A stretch of 30,504 bases of DNA from CAZOKH01 sp964580315 (GCA_964580315.1 CAZOKH010000045.1:1-30504), one strand, 5' to 3'. Shown: positions 1 to 7,908, counted from the first letter of the stretch. The notes: generated by a model from the sequence alone, not told the origin. Translations and numbers: made by a program.

Positions 1-414
1 AAGACCCCGTGGATCCACACTGCTTTTGAGAACGCCGCGGCGACAGCGTCGGGAAGGTACCGCCACCGGCCGGGCGCCCATGGCCATCACATCGCGCACC
101 AGCCCGCCCACGCCGGTGGCTGCACCGTCAAACGGCGCCACAAAACTGGGGTGGTTGTGCGATTCAATCTTAAAGACCACCGCCCAGTCCTCATCCAGCG
201 CCACCACGCCCGCATTTTCTCCGGGGCCCTGCACCACCCAGGCGGCTTCGGTGGGCAATTGTTTTAACAACGAACGGGTATGCTTATAACTGCAATGTTC
301 CGACCACAGGGCAGAAAAAATGCCCAGTTCCACATGATTGGGTTCCCGTTTGAGACCATTTAAAATTTGCTGATATTCCTGGTCGTTCAATCCATAATCA
401 GACGGATTTACCAT
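1..414 (-). CDS. purL: Phosphoribosylformylglycinamidine synthase II (PurL), N-terminal part only
   Basis: PurL makes formylglycinamidine ribonucleotide in step four of purine synthesis, in the cytoplasm. The first ~115 residues read well as small-type PurL: the ELGIFSALWSEHCSYKH motif, then VQGPGENAG, VFKIESHNHPS (the His and metal-binding residues of the ATP site), and GAATGVGGLVRDVMAMGARP. The start ATG lies 10 bases after the kinase stop, with a GAGG-type ribosome site, so it is the last visible gene of the unit. Seen oddity: after MGARPVAV the expected LNxLRFG does not follow; the frame stays open but the last ~17 residues (bases 1-52) are Arg/Ser-rich and unlike the family. This looks like an end-of-contig error or frameshift. 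The rest of the gene is outside the window. Family assignment is firm; the extreme left end is not. Confidence 0.87.
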   Translation of the reverse strand, partial: MVNPSDYGLNDQEYQQILNGLKREPNHVELGIFSALWSEHCSYKHTRSLLKQLPTEAAWVVQGPGENAGVVALDEDWAVVFKIESHNHPSFVAPFDGAATGVGGLVRDVMAMGARPVAVPSRRCRRGVLKSSVDPRGL

Positions 415-423
415 ACTTCAACC

Positions 424-1371
424 TCATTTCGAATTGTTTTTCACCGGTGTCGTTTGAATAAAGTGGAACACCTGTTGTACAGAGCCGGGCGCACCGGTGG
501 TTGCGCCAACCGCACTGGCTGCCATGGCGCCCACAGCATTGGCAAATTTTAGAACTTCAACAGGAGAATAATTTTGAATAATTGCATAAAGAAATGCAGC
601 ATTGAACGCATCGCCGGCTCCGGTGGTGTCCAGGGCGTTGATCTGAAAAGCCGGGCAGGTTATAACCGGCTGATTGGCGCGCCACAGGGCGCTGCCGTTT
701 TCACCGCTTTTAATGACCACATTGCGCACGCCTTTTTGCAGGAGTTCTTCAATGCATTTTTCCTCGTAGTCTGCATCAGTCAGGGCGCGCAGTTCCACCT
801 GGTTCAAAAAGAGAACATCGGTGTGCGGGTAAAGCGCTTCCAGGTCATAGCGGTGCTGTTCGATCAGGATGGAGCCGGGGTCAATGCTGGTTGGAACGCC
901 CGCCGCGTGCGCGCGCGGCATCAAGTCCAGCGCGTTGGAAAACAACGGGCCGTTCAGGTGCAGCCGCCGTGCGCTGCACAAAAATGAATTGCCAATTTCT
1001 TCCGATTTCAATGCCAGGTTGGAGCCGCGATAGGCAAACAGGCGGCGCTCGCCTGTGGGAACAATCATTCCAAAACACAATCCAGTGTTCAGATCGGCAA
1101 CATGTTGAATAAATTGTGTCGAAACTTTTTCCTGCTTCAACAACTCAAGCAGCGCATCGCCGGAAACATCTGTCCCCACGGCTGAAAAGAAAGCCACCTT
1201 CAAACCCAGGCGGGTGGCCACCACGCTGGCATTGGCGCCTGACCCGCCCAAAAAACTTTGCATGGGCGAAATTTCCACTTCGTCATCGGGCTGTGGAAAA
1301 CGGGGAATGTTGCCCAGGTAGTCGTAATTCAAATCCCCGATTACTACAAGATCATATTGCTTATCGGTCAT
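424..1371 (-). CDS. PfkB (ribokinase) family carbohydrate/nucleoside kinase
   Basis: A 315-residue cytoplasmic kinase transferring phosphate from ATP to a hydroxyl of a sugar, nucleoside or related molecule. Visible features: N-terminal GDLNYDYLG strand, the substrate-side LGGSGANASVVATRLG motif (residues 41-56) matching PfkB signature 1, and DTTGAGDAF (248-256) matching signature 2, with D254 as catalytic base. Length is normal for the family. The ATG at 1371 is preferred over an upstream in-frame TTG (1401) because AAGG sits 7 bases before it. It lies between the ABC importer and purL, so it may phosphorylate the imported compound. Substrate cannot be read from sequence: adenosine, ribose and hydroxymethylpyrimidine-type substrates are all possible in this superfamily. 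Family certain, substrate unknown. Confidence 0.88.
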   Translation of the reverse strand: MTDKQYDLVVIGDLNYDYLGNIPRFPQPDDEVEISPMQSFLGGSGANASVVATRLGLKVAFFSAVGTDVSGDALLELLKQEKVSTQFIQHVADLNTGLCFGMIVPTGERRLFAYRGSNLALKSEEIGNSFLCSARRLHLNGPLFSNALDLMPRAHAAGVPTSIDPGSILIEQHRYDLEALYPHTDVLFLNQVELRALTDADYEEKCIEELLQKGVRNVVIKSGENGSALWRANQPVITCPAFQINALDTTGAGDAFNAAFLYAIIQNYSPVEVLKFANAVGAMAASAVGATTGAPGSVQQVFHFIQTTPVKNNSK

Positions 1372-1433
1372 AAGATTGCCTTGTGTTACCCATCGTTTCA
1401 ACCAGATACCTGTTCAATGAACTCCACCATTTG

Positions 1434-1607
1434 CCTGTCATTTCGACCCCCGATTCATAAAAGCGGCACATCGTAGATACCGTCAAAGGAGGGAGAAATC
1501 TGATGAACAATCTCACAAACATAATCGCGGAACTTGATGCCAGGATTTCTCCTCGCGCACATTACAACATCTGCGGATAAATCCTTTGCGCTCGTCGAAA
1601 TGACAGG
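1434..1607 (-). repeat. MITE-like palindromic element, 174 bp with 14-bp perfect terminal inverted repeats
   Basis: The ends (1434-1447 and 1594-1607) are exact reverse complements, CCTGTCATTTCGAC and GTCGAAATGACAGG. A second, imperfect inverted pair lies inside: GGAGGGAGAAATCTG near 1488 and the complement of GAGGAGAAATCC near 1543-1555. No protein is encoded. It fills the gap between the kinase and the binding-protein gene. The TGTCATTTCGA...GAGAAATCT pattern resembles interspersed palindromes I know from Chloroflexota and Bacteroidetes genomes. Strand is nominal, since the element is symmetrical. Confidence 0.7.
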
Positions 1608-1698
1608 ATTAACTCTTGTTGCACGAATTCGTTGAAACAAATGTTTGTTTCAGGCGGGCAAAGGATGAACCTTTACCCGCCTGTATTTTCAAACAGAG

Positions 1699-2703
1699 TT
1701 ATTCAGCCGGGAGGAAATCGTTGGTGAAGAGTTCTGCTGAAGGAACAGCAGTTTCAATGATGGCATTGTCGACCATGAATTGCTGCACTTCATCCCACAG
1801 AGCCGGGTCCTGATAGCCATATTTGTCGGTCTTGAAAACCGGAATGGTGGCTTCCCAGGAGGCTTTGGCATATTCTTTGCTCAGGGCATCGGGGTAGAGT
1901 TTTTCAAAGATTGCCAGGGCTTCGTCAGGATTCTCAACCGAGTATTGCAAACCTTTCAGGGTGGCAGCCATGAATTTCTTCGACAGTTCGGGGTTCTCGG
2001 TCAGGAATTGATTGGAAGATGCGAAGACGTACACATAGACATCCGGCACACCAAAATCACGTGCCATGAGGATATTGGTTTCTTTTTCGCCAGTAATCAA
2101 AACTTCGGTCTGCTCTGCATTGGTGATGCCGCCGATGGCATCTACTTTGCCAGCCAGCAGCAATGGCACAGTATCAGAGGAAGAAGGCAGGATTTCCACT
2201 TTGGAAACATCCAGACCGGCATTGTTCATCATGGCATTGAAGCAAGAATGATCCCAGGTGTTCTCGTAGAGGCTGATGGTCTTCAAATCTTTCAGCTCTT
2301 TCACCGCGCTGTCAGACGGGAAGATCATACCCCAGTTGTTGTAGCGGAACACAGCCGCCGTGCTGACGATGGGAATGCCCGCCGCGCGGCCAAAGATCAC
2401 GTCCAACTGAGTGGTGTAAGCAAAATCAGCTTTGCCCAGGGCAACATACTTGGGCGGATCGGAAACGGTGGCAGGAATGACCGTTTCAACGGTTAAACCG
2501 ACTTCTTTGTAGAAACCTTTTTCTTCAGCCACCAGCCAGGGAATCCAGCCAACCCAGGGAGTGGGCCAGTCAGCCACGATGGTGACTTTCTGCAACTCTT
2601 CGGTTTCAGCAGCAGGTGCTGCCGCCGGGGCGCTCTGGCATCCTGTTGCAACCAGCATGAAAATGGTCAGGACAGCCACTAATGCAAAAAACGATTTTTT
2701 CAT
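1699..2703 (-). CDS. ABC transporter substrate-binding lipoprotein, NMT1/ThiY-SsuA type
   Basis: A 334-residue extracytoplasmic solute receptor of a three-gene ABC importer. The N-terminus is a lipoprotein signal: MKKS, a hydrophobic stretch, then the lipobox VATGC with the lipidated Cys at residue 22, followed by an Ala/Pro linker. The mature part has the NMT1/THI5-like pattern: TIVADWPTPWVGWIPWLVAE, EEKGFYKEVGLTVE, LGKADFAYTTQLDVIFGRAAGIP, and LLLAGKVDAIGG. Relatives carry formylaminopyrimidine (ThiY), riboflavin (RibY), sulfonates or taurine. The upstream GAGGAGAAA ribosome site is strong. No thiamine or FMN riboswitch is visible in the 71-base gap before it. The presence of purine genes and a PfkB kinase in the unit favours a pyrimidine, flavin or nucleoside-like ligand over sulfonate, but this is inference. 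Confidence 0.88.
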   Translation of the reverse strand: MKKSFFALVAVLTIFMLVATGCQSAPAAAPAAETEELQKVTIVADWPTPWVGWIPWLVAEEKGFYKEVGLTVETVIPATVSDPPKYVALGKADFAYTTQLDVIFGRAAGIPIVSTAAVFRYNNWGMIFPSDSAVKELKDLKTISLYENTWDHSCFNAMMNNAGLDVSKVEILPSSSDTVPLLLAGKVDAIGGITNAEQTEVLITGEKETNILMARDFGVPDVYVYVFASSNQFLTENPELSKKFMAATLKGLQYSVENPDEALAIFEKLYPDALSKEYAKASWEATIPVFKTDKYGYQDPALWDEVQQFMVDNAIIETAVPSAELFTNDFLPAE

Positions 2704-2774
2704 TTTCTCCTCTTTCTTTGTAACAAGTTAATAAAAATCATCATCAGTCAGGGAATTGACATGATCCAATCAAC

Positions 2775-3554
2775 TTAGCTTCGCTTGGTCTTCCCTCCTT
2801 TCTGCCAGGGAATGACCATGTTTTCAATCGCCTGGACAATAAAGAACATCACAATACCCATCAGGGAGGTGATGAAAATTGCCGAGAACATTTCGGGGGT
2901 GCGAATCTGGGCGTTGGTTTGCAGAATATAGGCGCCCAGCCCTTTATCCGAGCCAATCCATTCAGCCACCACGGCGCCGATCACCGAGAAGGTGATGGCA
3001 ACCTTGCTGGCAGAGGTGATGAACGGCATGGCGTTGGGTTGTTGAATTTTGGTAAAAATTTGCCAGCGATTGGCGCCCATTGATTTCAACATGGTGATCA
3101 GGTCGGGGTCGCACGAAATCAAACCGTCAAAGGTGTTCACAGTCAAGGGGAAGAACACGATCAGCGCCACAATGATGATTTTGGGCCAGATGTTGTAGCC
3201 CAGCCAGATGACCAGGATGGGCCCCAGGGCAATGACCGGCACCGTTTGCGAGATGACCACAATGGGGTTCAACGCCCGGCGCAGAGTCTTTGAAAAGAAC
3301 ATCAATAGCGCCAGTCCGTAACCCACGATAAAACCGACCACAAAACCAAGCAGCACTTCTTCCAATGTAATGCGTAAATGTTTCAGCAGGGTTTCATGCT
3401 TGGCTATGGTCACTTCAATAATGCGAGTGGGGCGCGGCAGAAAATAATCGGGAATCTTGAACCAGATGGACGCAAATTCCCAAAACAGGATAATGGCGGT
3501 AATCAGCAGCAGCGGGGGAAGAAATTCCTTGAGTTTATTACTGGTTGCTTTCAT
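2775..3554 (-). CDS. ABC transporter permease, ThiX/SsuC type
   Basis: A 259-residue inner-membrane permease of the binding-protein-dependent type. About six hydrophobic segments are visible, starting at FLPPLLLITAIILFWEFA and ending at IFITSLMGIVMFFIVQAI. The cytoplasmic coupling region reads MLKSMGANRWQIFTKIQQPNAMPFI, the EAA loop that docks with the ATPase, with the conserved Gly of GAN. The terminal HH-free GSDKGLGAYIL segment is also typical. The start ATG overlaps the stop of the ATPase gene by four bases (ATGA), so translation is coupled. It forms one importer with the ATPase and the lipoprotein. Class is secure; the transported compound is not known. Confidence 0.9.
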   Translation of the reverse strand: MKATSNKLKEFLPPLLLITAIILFWEFASIWFKIPDYFLPRPTRIIEVTIAKHETLLKHLRITLEEVLLGFVVGFIVGYGLALLMFFSKTLRRALNPIVVISQTVPVIALGPILVIWLGYNIWPKIIIVALIVFFPLTVNTFDGLISCDPDLITMLKSMGANRWQIFTKIQQPNAMPFITSASKVAITFSVIGAVVAEWIGSDKGLGAYILQTNAQIRTPEMFSAIFITSLMGIVMFFIVQAIENMVIPWQKGGKTKRS

Positions 3555-4402
3555 TTCTCCTCCAATTCGGCTTCAGCTACAATGGGATCAACATTCTGCC
3601 CCAGGGTGCGGCTGCTTTCTTTGCGCAGCATGGCAAACAACTCGGTGCGCAGTTTGATGATTTCTTCCGATCCCATCATTTCATAACTGCGTTTTTCGGG
3701 CAGGGGAACCTCAATGGTTTTCATGATGGTGCTGGGGCGATTGCTGAGCACCAGAACTTTTTCAGCCAGGAAGAGCGATTCATCCACGTCATGGGTGATG
3801 AAGATGATGGTCTTACGGCTGTCGCGCCACACTTCGTGCAGCCACTCTTGCATCGAAAGGCGGGTCTGCGCATCCAGTGCGCCAAACGGTTCGTCCAGCA
3901 GCATCACTTCGTTATCCAGCATCATGGTGCGCAGGAAGGAAGCGCGCTGGCGCATGCCGCCCGACAGAAAGCGCGGGTAATAATCTTCAAAGCCCGCCAG
4001 GCCGTACTTGTTGATCATGGACTGGGCGCGCGCAATGCTTTCGGCGCGGTTTTTGCCCTGCACTTCGGTTCCGATGATGATGTTCTCCAGCACCGAACGC
4101 CACGGCAGCAGCAAATCTTTCTGGAACATGTAACCCACCAGGCCGGTTTTGCCGGTGATCTTCTGGTTTTCCAGGTAAATATCGCCGGAGGTGGGGGGCA
4201 GCAAACCGGCAATGGCATTGAACAGCGTGCTCTTGCCGCAGCCGCTGGGCCCCAAAATGCACACAAAGCTGCCGCCGTTCACATTAAAACTGATGTCGTG
4301 CAGCACTTCCATCACCTTGTTGCCCTCGGTCGGATAGGCAATGCGCAGATTTTCTACGCGAATTTTGGAATGTTGATTAAAGTTTTTCTCGTTTGCATCC
4401 AT
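3551..4402 (-). CDS. ABC transporter ATP-binding protein, ThiZ/SsuB type
   Basis: The 283-residue ATPase that powers the importer from the cytoplasmic face. All motifs are intact: Walker A GPSGCGKST (51-59), Q-loop Q94 in YMFQKDLLLPW, signature LSGGMRQR (146-153), Walker B VMLLDEPFGALD (166-177) and the switch His204 in FITHDVDES. The YMFQKDLLLPWRSVLEN Q-loop is characteristic of the nitrate/sulfonate/taurine/thiamine-precursor subfamily. A ~70-residue C-terminal tail follows the switch region and carries no domain I recognise. It follows the M42 peptidase gene by 36 bases and overlaps the permease start by four, consistent with one transcript. Confidence 0.93.
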   Translation of the reverse strand: MDANEKNFNQHSKIRVENLRIAYPTEGNKVMEVLHDISFNVNGGSFVCILGPSGCGKSTLFNAIAGLLPPTSGDIYLENQKITGKTGLVGYMFQKDLLLPWRSVLENIIIGTEVQGKNRAESIARAQSMINKYGLAGFEDYYPRFLSGGMRQRASFLRTMMLDNEVMLLDEPFGALDAQTRLSMQEWLHEVWRDSRKTIIFITHDVDESLFLAEKVLVLSNRPSTIMKTIEVPLPEKRSYEMMGSEEIIKLRTELFAMLRKESSRTLGQNVDPIVAEAELEEK

Positions 4403-4438
4403 GTTGGATTTTTACTCCTGCAAATCAAAATTACGAAC

Positions 4439-5485
4439 TTACCACGGTCGGGTAACCAGCTCGGTCAACAGGCGAACCAGGTGCCGCACATCGTTGAGGT
4501 CTGCCATTTCCACCGGCGAATGGTGATATCGAATGGGGAGAGACAACCCAATGGCAGGCGCGCCTTCAGCGGCATAAGCCAGGGCCGTAATCGAGGTGCT
4601 GATACCGGTGACCACTTCATCCTGCAGGGGAATTTCGAGCTGGCGGGCAACGGCGCGCACTTTGCGCGCCAGGGGGTAATCGGCAATATAGGCCGAACCC
4701 TTGCCGCGGATGGCGTCCATCCACTTGACCGTGGGACCGGCGCCCAGGCGAATGTCGCACTGGCCGTTTTCCAGGTCGGGGGTGTCAAAGGGCAGGGTGC
4801 CGTCCACTCCGATCAACAGGTCAGGCAAGATTTTGTTGACAAATGGAACCGCACCGTTCAGCATAATCTCTTCACGCGTGATGAACACCAACCACAGGTC
4901 GCAGGCGGTTTCGGCCGGTTGAATTTGCTGCGCCAGGCTGAGCATGGTGAAACACCCCAGGCGGTCGTCGAGAGATTTGGATGAAATGCGCGACTCTCCC
5001 ATTTGCCTGAGCGGTGAATCCCAGGTGAGCACGTCGCCCACACTCACGCCCATCGCGCGGGCTTGCTGGCTTGAATCAGCGCCGATGTCAATGTAAATTT
5101 CCTTCAGGTCAGGCGCACTGTGATTATCGAGGTGTTGAGGAAGCAAGCCAACCTGCACCGGCAGGCTGCCGGTTTCCGTCCACAGGGTCATGCGGCTGCC
5201 GGGCAAAGCCTGCACGTTCATGCCGCCCATGCGTTCCACCAGCAAAAATCCCTGCGGGGTGATGCGGCGCACAATCAAGCCAACTTCATCCATGTGCGCC
5301 ACCAGCGCCACCCGGCGTCCACCGCCGGGCAGGTGCGCCGCCAGGTTCCCCAGGGCGTCATGCGTCACCTGCCAGCCCTGCGCAGGAATGGCTGAACGCA
5401 CCACTTGCGAAACAGCGCCTTCATTGCCCGAAATACCCGGCGCGCGGGTCAATTGATCCAGCAAATCCAGGTCTAAATCCTTCAC
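4439..5485 (-). CDS. M42-family metallopeptidase (glutamyl aminopeptidase/TET type)
   Basis: A 348-residue cytoplasmic dinuclear-metal aminopeptidase. Metal and catalytic residues can be picked out in family order: H64 and D66 in VAHMDEVG, D173/D174 in SLDDRLG, the catalytic pair E205-E206 in FITREE, D228 in GVDGT, and H322 in RYHHSPVE. Length matches the family, whose members form dodecameric TET particles. The start is GTG, overlapping the purD stop by four bases (GTGA). The position inside a purine/ABC operon is unusual for a general peptidase: it could act on an amide-linked substrate brought in by the neighbouring importer, but that is speculation. Some M42 members were formerly called endoglucanases; nothing here supports that. 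Confidence 0.9.
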   Translation of the reverse strand: MKDLDLDLLDQLTRAPGISGNEGAVSQVVRSAIPAQGWQVTHDALGNLAAHLPGGGRRVALVAHMDEVGLIVRRITPQGFLLVERMGGMNVQALPGSRMTLWTETGSLPVQVGLLPQHLDNHSAPDLKEIYIDIGADSSQQARAMGVSVGDVLTWDSPLRQMGESRISSKSLDDRLGCFTMLSLAQQIQPAETACDLWLVFITREEIMLNGAVPFVNKILPDLLIGVDGTLPFDTPDLENGQCDIRLGAGPTVKWMDAIRGKGSAYIADYPLARKVRAVARQLEIPLQDEVVTGISTSITALAYAAEGAPAIGLSLPIRYHHSPVEMADLNDVRHLVRLLTELVTRPW

Positions 5486-6813
5486 AGGTTTTCTCCAGCA
5501 CGAATTTTTGCCATGCGTTCCACCTTTTGTTGAACAATATGTTCATCGCCCACATCTTTGCGGTGGCGCAGTTCGGGTGGTTGCACCTGCGTCAACAATG
5601 TTTCAATCTTCGCTGATACCTCACCAGGGGTTTTACCCAGCCCGATGACAGCCATGGTGCGTGAGCCCAGGGTTTTCCAACGGCCGCCTTCTTTGGCAAC
5701 CGAAGCCGGCGACAGCGCAAAACCTGCCTGTTCCACCGCAGCTTGATCGAGGTTAAAAAATTGTGGGTCGGGTGAATTATCCGGATAATCAGCCGGCACC
5801 AGGTATTTGCACACCGACGAGTGCGGGGCAAACTGCAATGCTTCGGGCGCCAGTTTTCCCTGCGCCGCCGCCAGGAGCACCTGCGGCAGGTCGCAATCGA
5901 CCAGGGTCATTTCGTTGATCCCTTCAGGGTCACCCAGGCGCACATTGAATTCAATGATGGAAATGCCTTTGCGCGTGACCATGAATTGACCATACAGGAA
6001 ACCGCGGTAGGGTTCGCCGGTCTCCTCCGAAAGCGCTTCAATCACATCCTGCATCAGCCGGTCGGCTTTGTTTAAGTCCTCGACAGTCAGGAAAGGCATG
6101 CTGCCGTCGGCCATGGTGTAAGCGCCCATGCCGCCGGTCATGTTGCCCTGGTCGCCGTCATAGGCATATTTGAAGTCCTGCGCCACCGGCATGGGGGCGG
6201 TTTTGCCGTCTGAGGTCAGCACAATGCGCGAAAACTCTTCACCCACCAGGCGTTCTTCCAGCAGCACGCTGCCGTCTCGGGCAATCCAATGGGCAGCATC
6301 ATCCACAGCCTCTTGCAGGCCGTGCAAGTGCACGCCCATCACACGCACACCTTTGCCGCCGGTGAGACCCAACGGTTTGACCGCCACTTCGCCCACTTTT
6401 TCAATGAAAGAGCGCGCGTCTTCAGCAGAAGTGACCACCTGCCATTCCGGCGATCCATAGCCAACCCGGCGCTTCAAAAGGTCGCGCATGAAGGATTTAT
6501 CTCCCTCCAATTGCGACTGCGCCCGGGTGGGACCCAGGGTTGGAAAACCTGCCTTGCGCAGTTGGTCCACCGCCCCGGCAATCAGCGGGGCTTCAGGGCC
6601 AATCACAATCAGATCAGGTTGAACGCTGTTGAAATACGCCAGAATGGAAGCCACGTCATCCATCTTGCCCACCTGCACCTCATCGGTGATGGCGACCATG
6701 CCGGGATTGATGTGACTGGCATAAACAAAAAGGCGGTCGCGCTGCCGGTTGCGCATGAGCGCCAGCGCCATGGCATGTTCGCGACCCCCGCTACCGATCA
6801 ATCCTATTTTCAC
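5482..6813 (-). CDS. purD: Phosphoribosylamine-glycine ligase (PurD), archaeal-like form
   Basis: PurD joins glycine to phosphoribosylamine using ATP, step two of purine synthesis. The 443-residue protein has the GSGGREHAMA start, IGPEAPLIAGAVDQLRKAGFPTLGP, then the ATP-grasp core with VKPLGLTGGKGV, EERLVGEEFS and DGDQGNMTGGMGAY, and the metal site EFNVRLGDPEG. Length is near the usual 420-440. The sequences FVYASHINPGM and TGGMGAYTMADGSMPFL look closer to archaeal PurD than to the common bacterial form with VKADGLAAGKGV; that judgement is from memory, not alignment. It follows the GntR gene by 15 bases and overlaps the peptidase gene, so it is the first metabolic gene of the unit. Confidence 0.93.
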   Translation of the reverse strand: MKIGLIGSGGREHAMALALMRNRQRDRLFVYASHINPGMVAITDEVQVGKMDDVASILAYFNSVQPDLIVIGPEAPLIAGAVDQLRKAGFPTLGPTRAQSQLEGDKSFMRDLLKRRVGYGSPEWQVVTSAEDARSFIEKVGEVAVKPLGLTGGKGVRVMGVHLHGLQEAVDDAAHWIARDGSVLLEERLVGEEFSRIVLTSDGKTAPMPVAQDFKYAYDGDQGNMTGGMGAYTMADGSMPFLTVEDLNKADRLMQDVIEALSEETGEPYRGFLYGQFMVTRKGISIIEFNVRLGDPEGINEMTLVDCDLPQVLLAAAQGKLAPEALQFAPHSSVCKYLVPADYPDNSPDPQFFNLDQAAVEQAGFALSPASVAKEGGRWKTLGSRTMAVIGLGKTPGEVSAKIETLLTQVQPPELRHRKDVGDEHIVQQKVERMAKIRAGENL

Positions 6814-6828
6814 AAAAACACCTCTAAA

Positions 6829-7566
6829 TTAGAATGATTTGCGCGTTGAGCGCACTGTGAACTGGTACAAATCGCCGCGGTAAAGAATCTGGTGCGCCTC
6901 AATGGGGGTGTCATCCTCCAGGAAAGCCACACCGTCAGAACGCAGCAGCGGCATGCCGAATTTGATATTCAAAATAGCAGCTTCATCTTTGTGAGCAATC
7001 ACGGGGGTGATCACAGCTTCCTGCCAGGTCAGCTTCAAACCATATTCCTGTTCCATTACAGCAAACAGCGATTGCTGCGAAAAATCAAAACGCTCCAGGT
7101 TGGGACAGCGGCTCACCGGCACAAAGGAAAGATGCAGCGCCATGGGGCGGTCATCAGCCAGGCGCAGCCGTTCCAGGCGGTAAACTTCTTCCTCAGGCTC
7201 CAAATGCAGTTTTTGGGCAATCACCGCTTCAGCAGCCACACGGTTGAGCGCAAGCAGCCGCGAACTGGGTTTCATGCCGCGCATTAGGGTTTCTTCCGTG
7301 AAGCTGGTCATGCGCTGCAAGCCGTAATTCACGCGATTATCGGAGACAAACGTGCCGTAACCTTGCATGCGCGTCACCAGGCCGTGACGCGCCAGCTCTT
7401 CAATGGCTTCTTTGGCCGTGTTGCGCGACACTTTAAACTCATCGACGATAAATCGTTCAGACCAAATTTGATCGCCGACCTTCAATTTTCCGCTTTCGAT
7501 GTCATTGCGGATCAGGTCGCTGATTTGCAGGTAAATGGGTTTGTAGGAAGATCGGTTGATATTCAT
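6829..7566 (-). CDS. GntR-family transcriptional regulator, HutC subfamily (UTRA domain)
   Basis: A 245-residue DNA-binding repressor. Residues 8-75 form the winged helix of the GntR family: YKPIYLQISDLIRNDIESGKL, IWSERFIVDEFKVSRNTAKEAIEELARHGLV, and the wing RMQGYGTFV. Residues ~90-240 are a UTRA ligand-binding domain, seen in VYRLERLRLADDRPMALHLSFVP and AHQILYRGDLYQF. Such proteins release DNA on binding a small molecule, often one handled by the adjacent operon. It is the promoter-proximal gene of the purD-peptidase-ABC-kinase-purL unit, and an inverted repeat sits over its own start of transcription, so autoregulation of the whole unit is likely. The ligand is unknown. Confidence 0.92.
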   Translation of the reverse strand: MNINRSSYKPIYLQISDLIRNDIESGKLKVGDQIWSERFIVDEFKVSRNTAKEAIEELARHGLVTRMQGYGTFVSDNRVNYGLQRMTSFTEETLMRGMKPSSRLLALNRVAAEAVIAQKLHLEPEEEVYRLERLRLADDRPMALHLSFVPVSRCPNLERFDFSQQSLFAVMEQEYGLKLTWQEAVITPVIAHKDEAAILNIKFGMPLLRSDGVAFLEDDTPIEAHQILYRGDLYQFTVRSTRKSF

Positions 7567-7575
7567 GGTCTTGTT

Positions 7576-7601
7576 GGGTGGTCAGGTGGATGGTACCACC
7601 C
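7576..7601 (-). promoter_or_regulatory. Probable GntR operator: two nested inverted repeats
   Basis: GGGTGGT (7576-7582) and ACCACCC (7595-7601) are exact inverted repeats. A second pair, GGTGG and CCACC, surrounds ATGGTA at 7585-7600. The site lies between the -10 box and the GntR start codon, just downstream of the predicted transcription start, which is where a blocking repressor would bind. HutC-type operators commonly have GGT...ACC symmetry, so autorepression is a reasonable inference. Confidence 0.55.
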
Positions 7602-7610
7602 GTCAAGTTC

Positions 7611-7639
7611 ATTATAGCAAATTATGCCTGGAAGTCAAT
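7611..7639 (-). promoter_or_regulatory. Sigma-70 promoter of the gntR-purD-purL unit
   Basis: On the minus strand, TTGACT (7639-7634) and a perfect TATAAT (7616-7611) are separated by exactly 17 bases. Transcription would begin near 7604 and give a ~38-base leader containing the inverted repeats. Confidence 0.75.
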
Positions 7640-7908
7640 CGTTAAACTTCTTAACAGGAAATTTTTAAGGTTTCTCCCCACTAAATCGCGCCCGTTCGGG
7701 CAAATTCTGCCGCCTCGACGCGATGCAAACTTCTCCTGTCGCGCATGTCGGTGCAGGGCGCCGCGTCTTCTCGGTCCTAATTGCTGGCTGCCCCGCTGAT
7801 GGTAATCAGGCTGCAGGCAGTTGGTTTTGAAGCCGTTATTTTTCTTCGTTTTGTCCGGTTGGTAATGCAATTAATAAAGCAGTTACCCGCTTTCAAATGA
7901 TTCCCGAA
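7640..7908. other. Intergenic stretch without recognised gene
   Basis: About 270 bases between the gntR promoter and the end of the next minus-strand gene. The middle part (about 7685-7830) is clearly more GC-rich than its edges, which is unusual for spacer DNA here. I find no convincing protein, tRNA or terminator. Small open frames cross it on both strands but have no ribosome site or family resemblance. It may be a decayed gene or a dispersed repeat. Confidence 0.4.

Noticed and set aside
1780..2496. 238-codon plus-strand frame
   Set aside because: Shadow of the substrate-binding lipoprotein gene; no ribosome site and no family motif.
2704..2774. Thiamine or FMN riboswitch before the binding-protein gene
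   Set aside because: The 71-base spacer is too short and none of the conserved riboswitch segments is present.
3545..4984. Long open frame (479 codons) on the plus strand
   Set aside because: It lies opposite the ATPase, its leader and the M42 gene, which have complete family motifs; the plus-strand translation is His/Gln/Ala-rich and resembles nothing.
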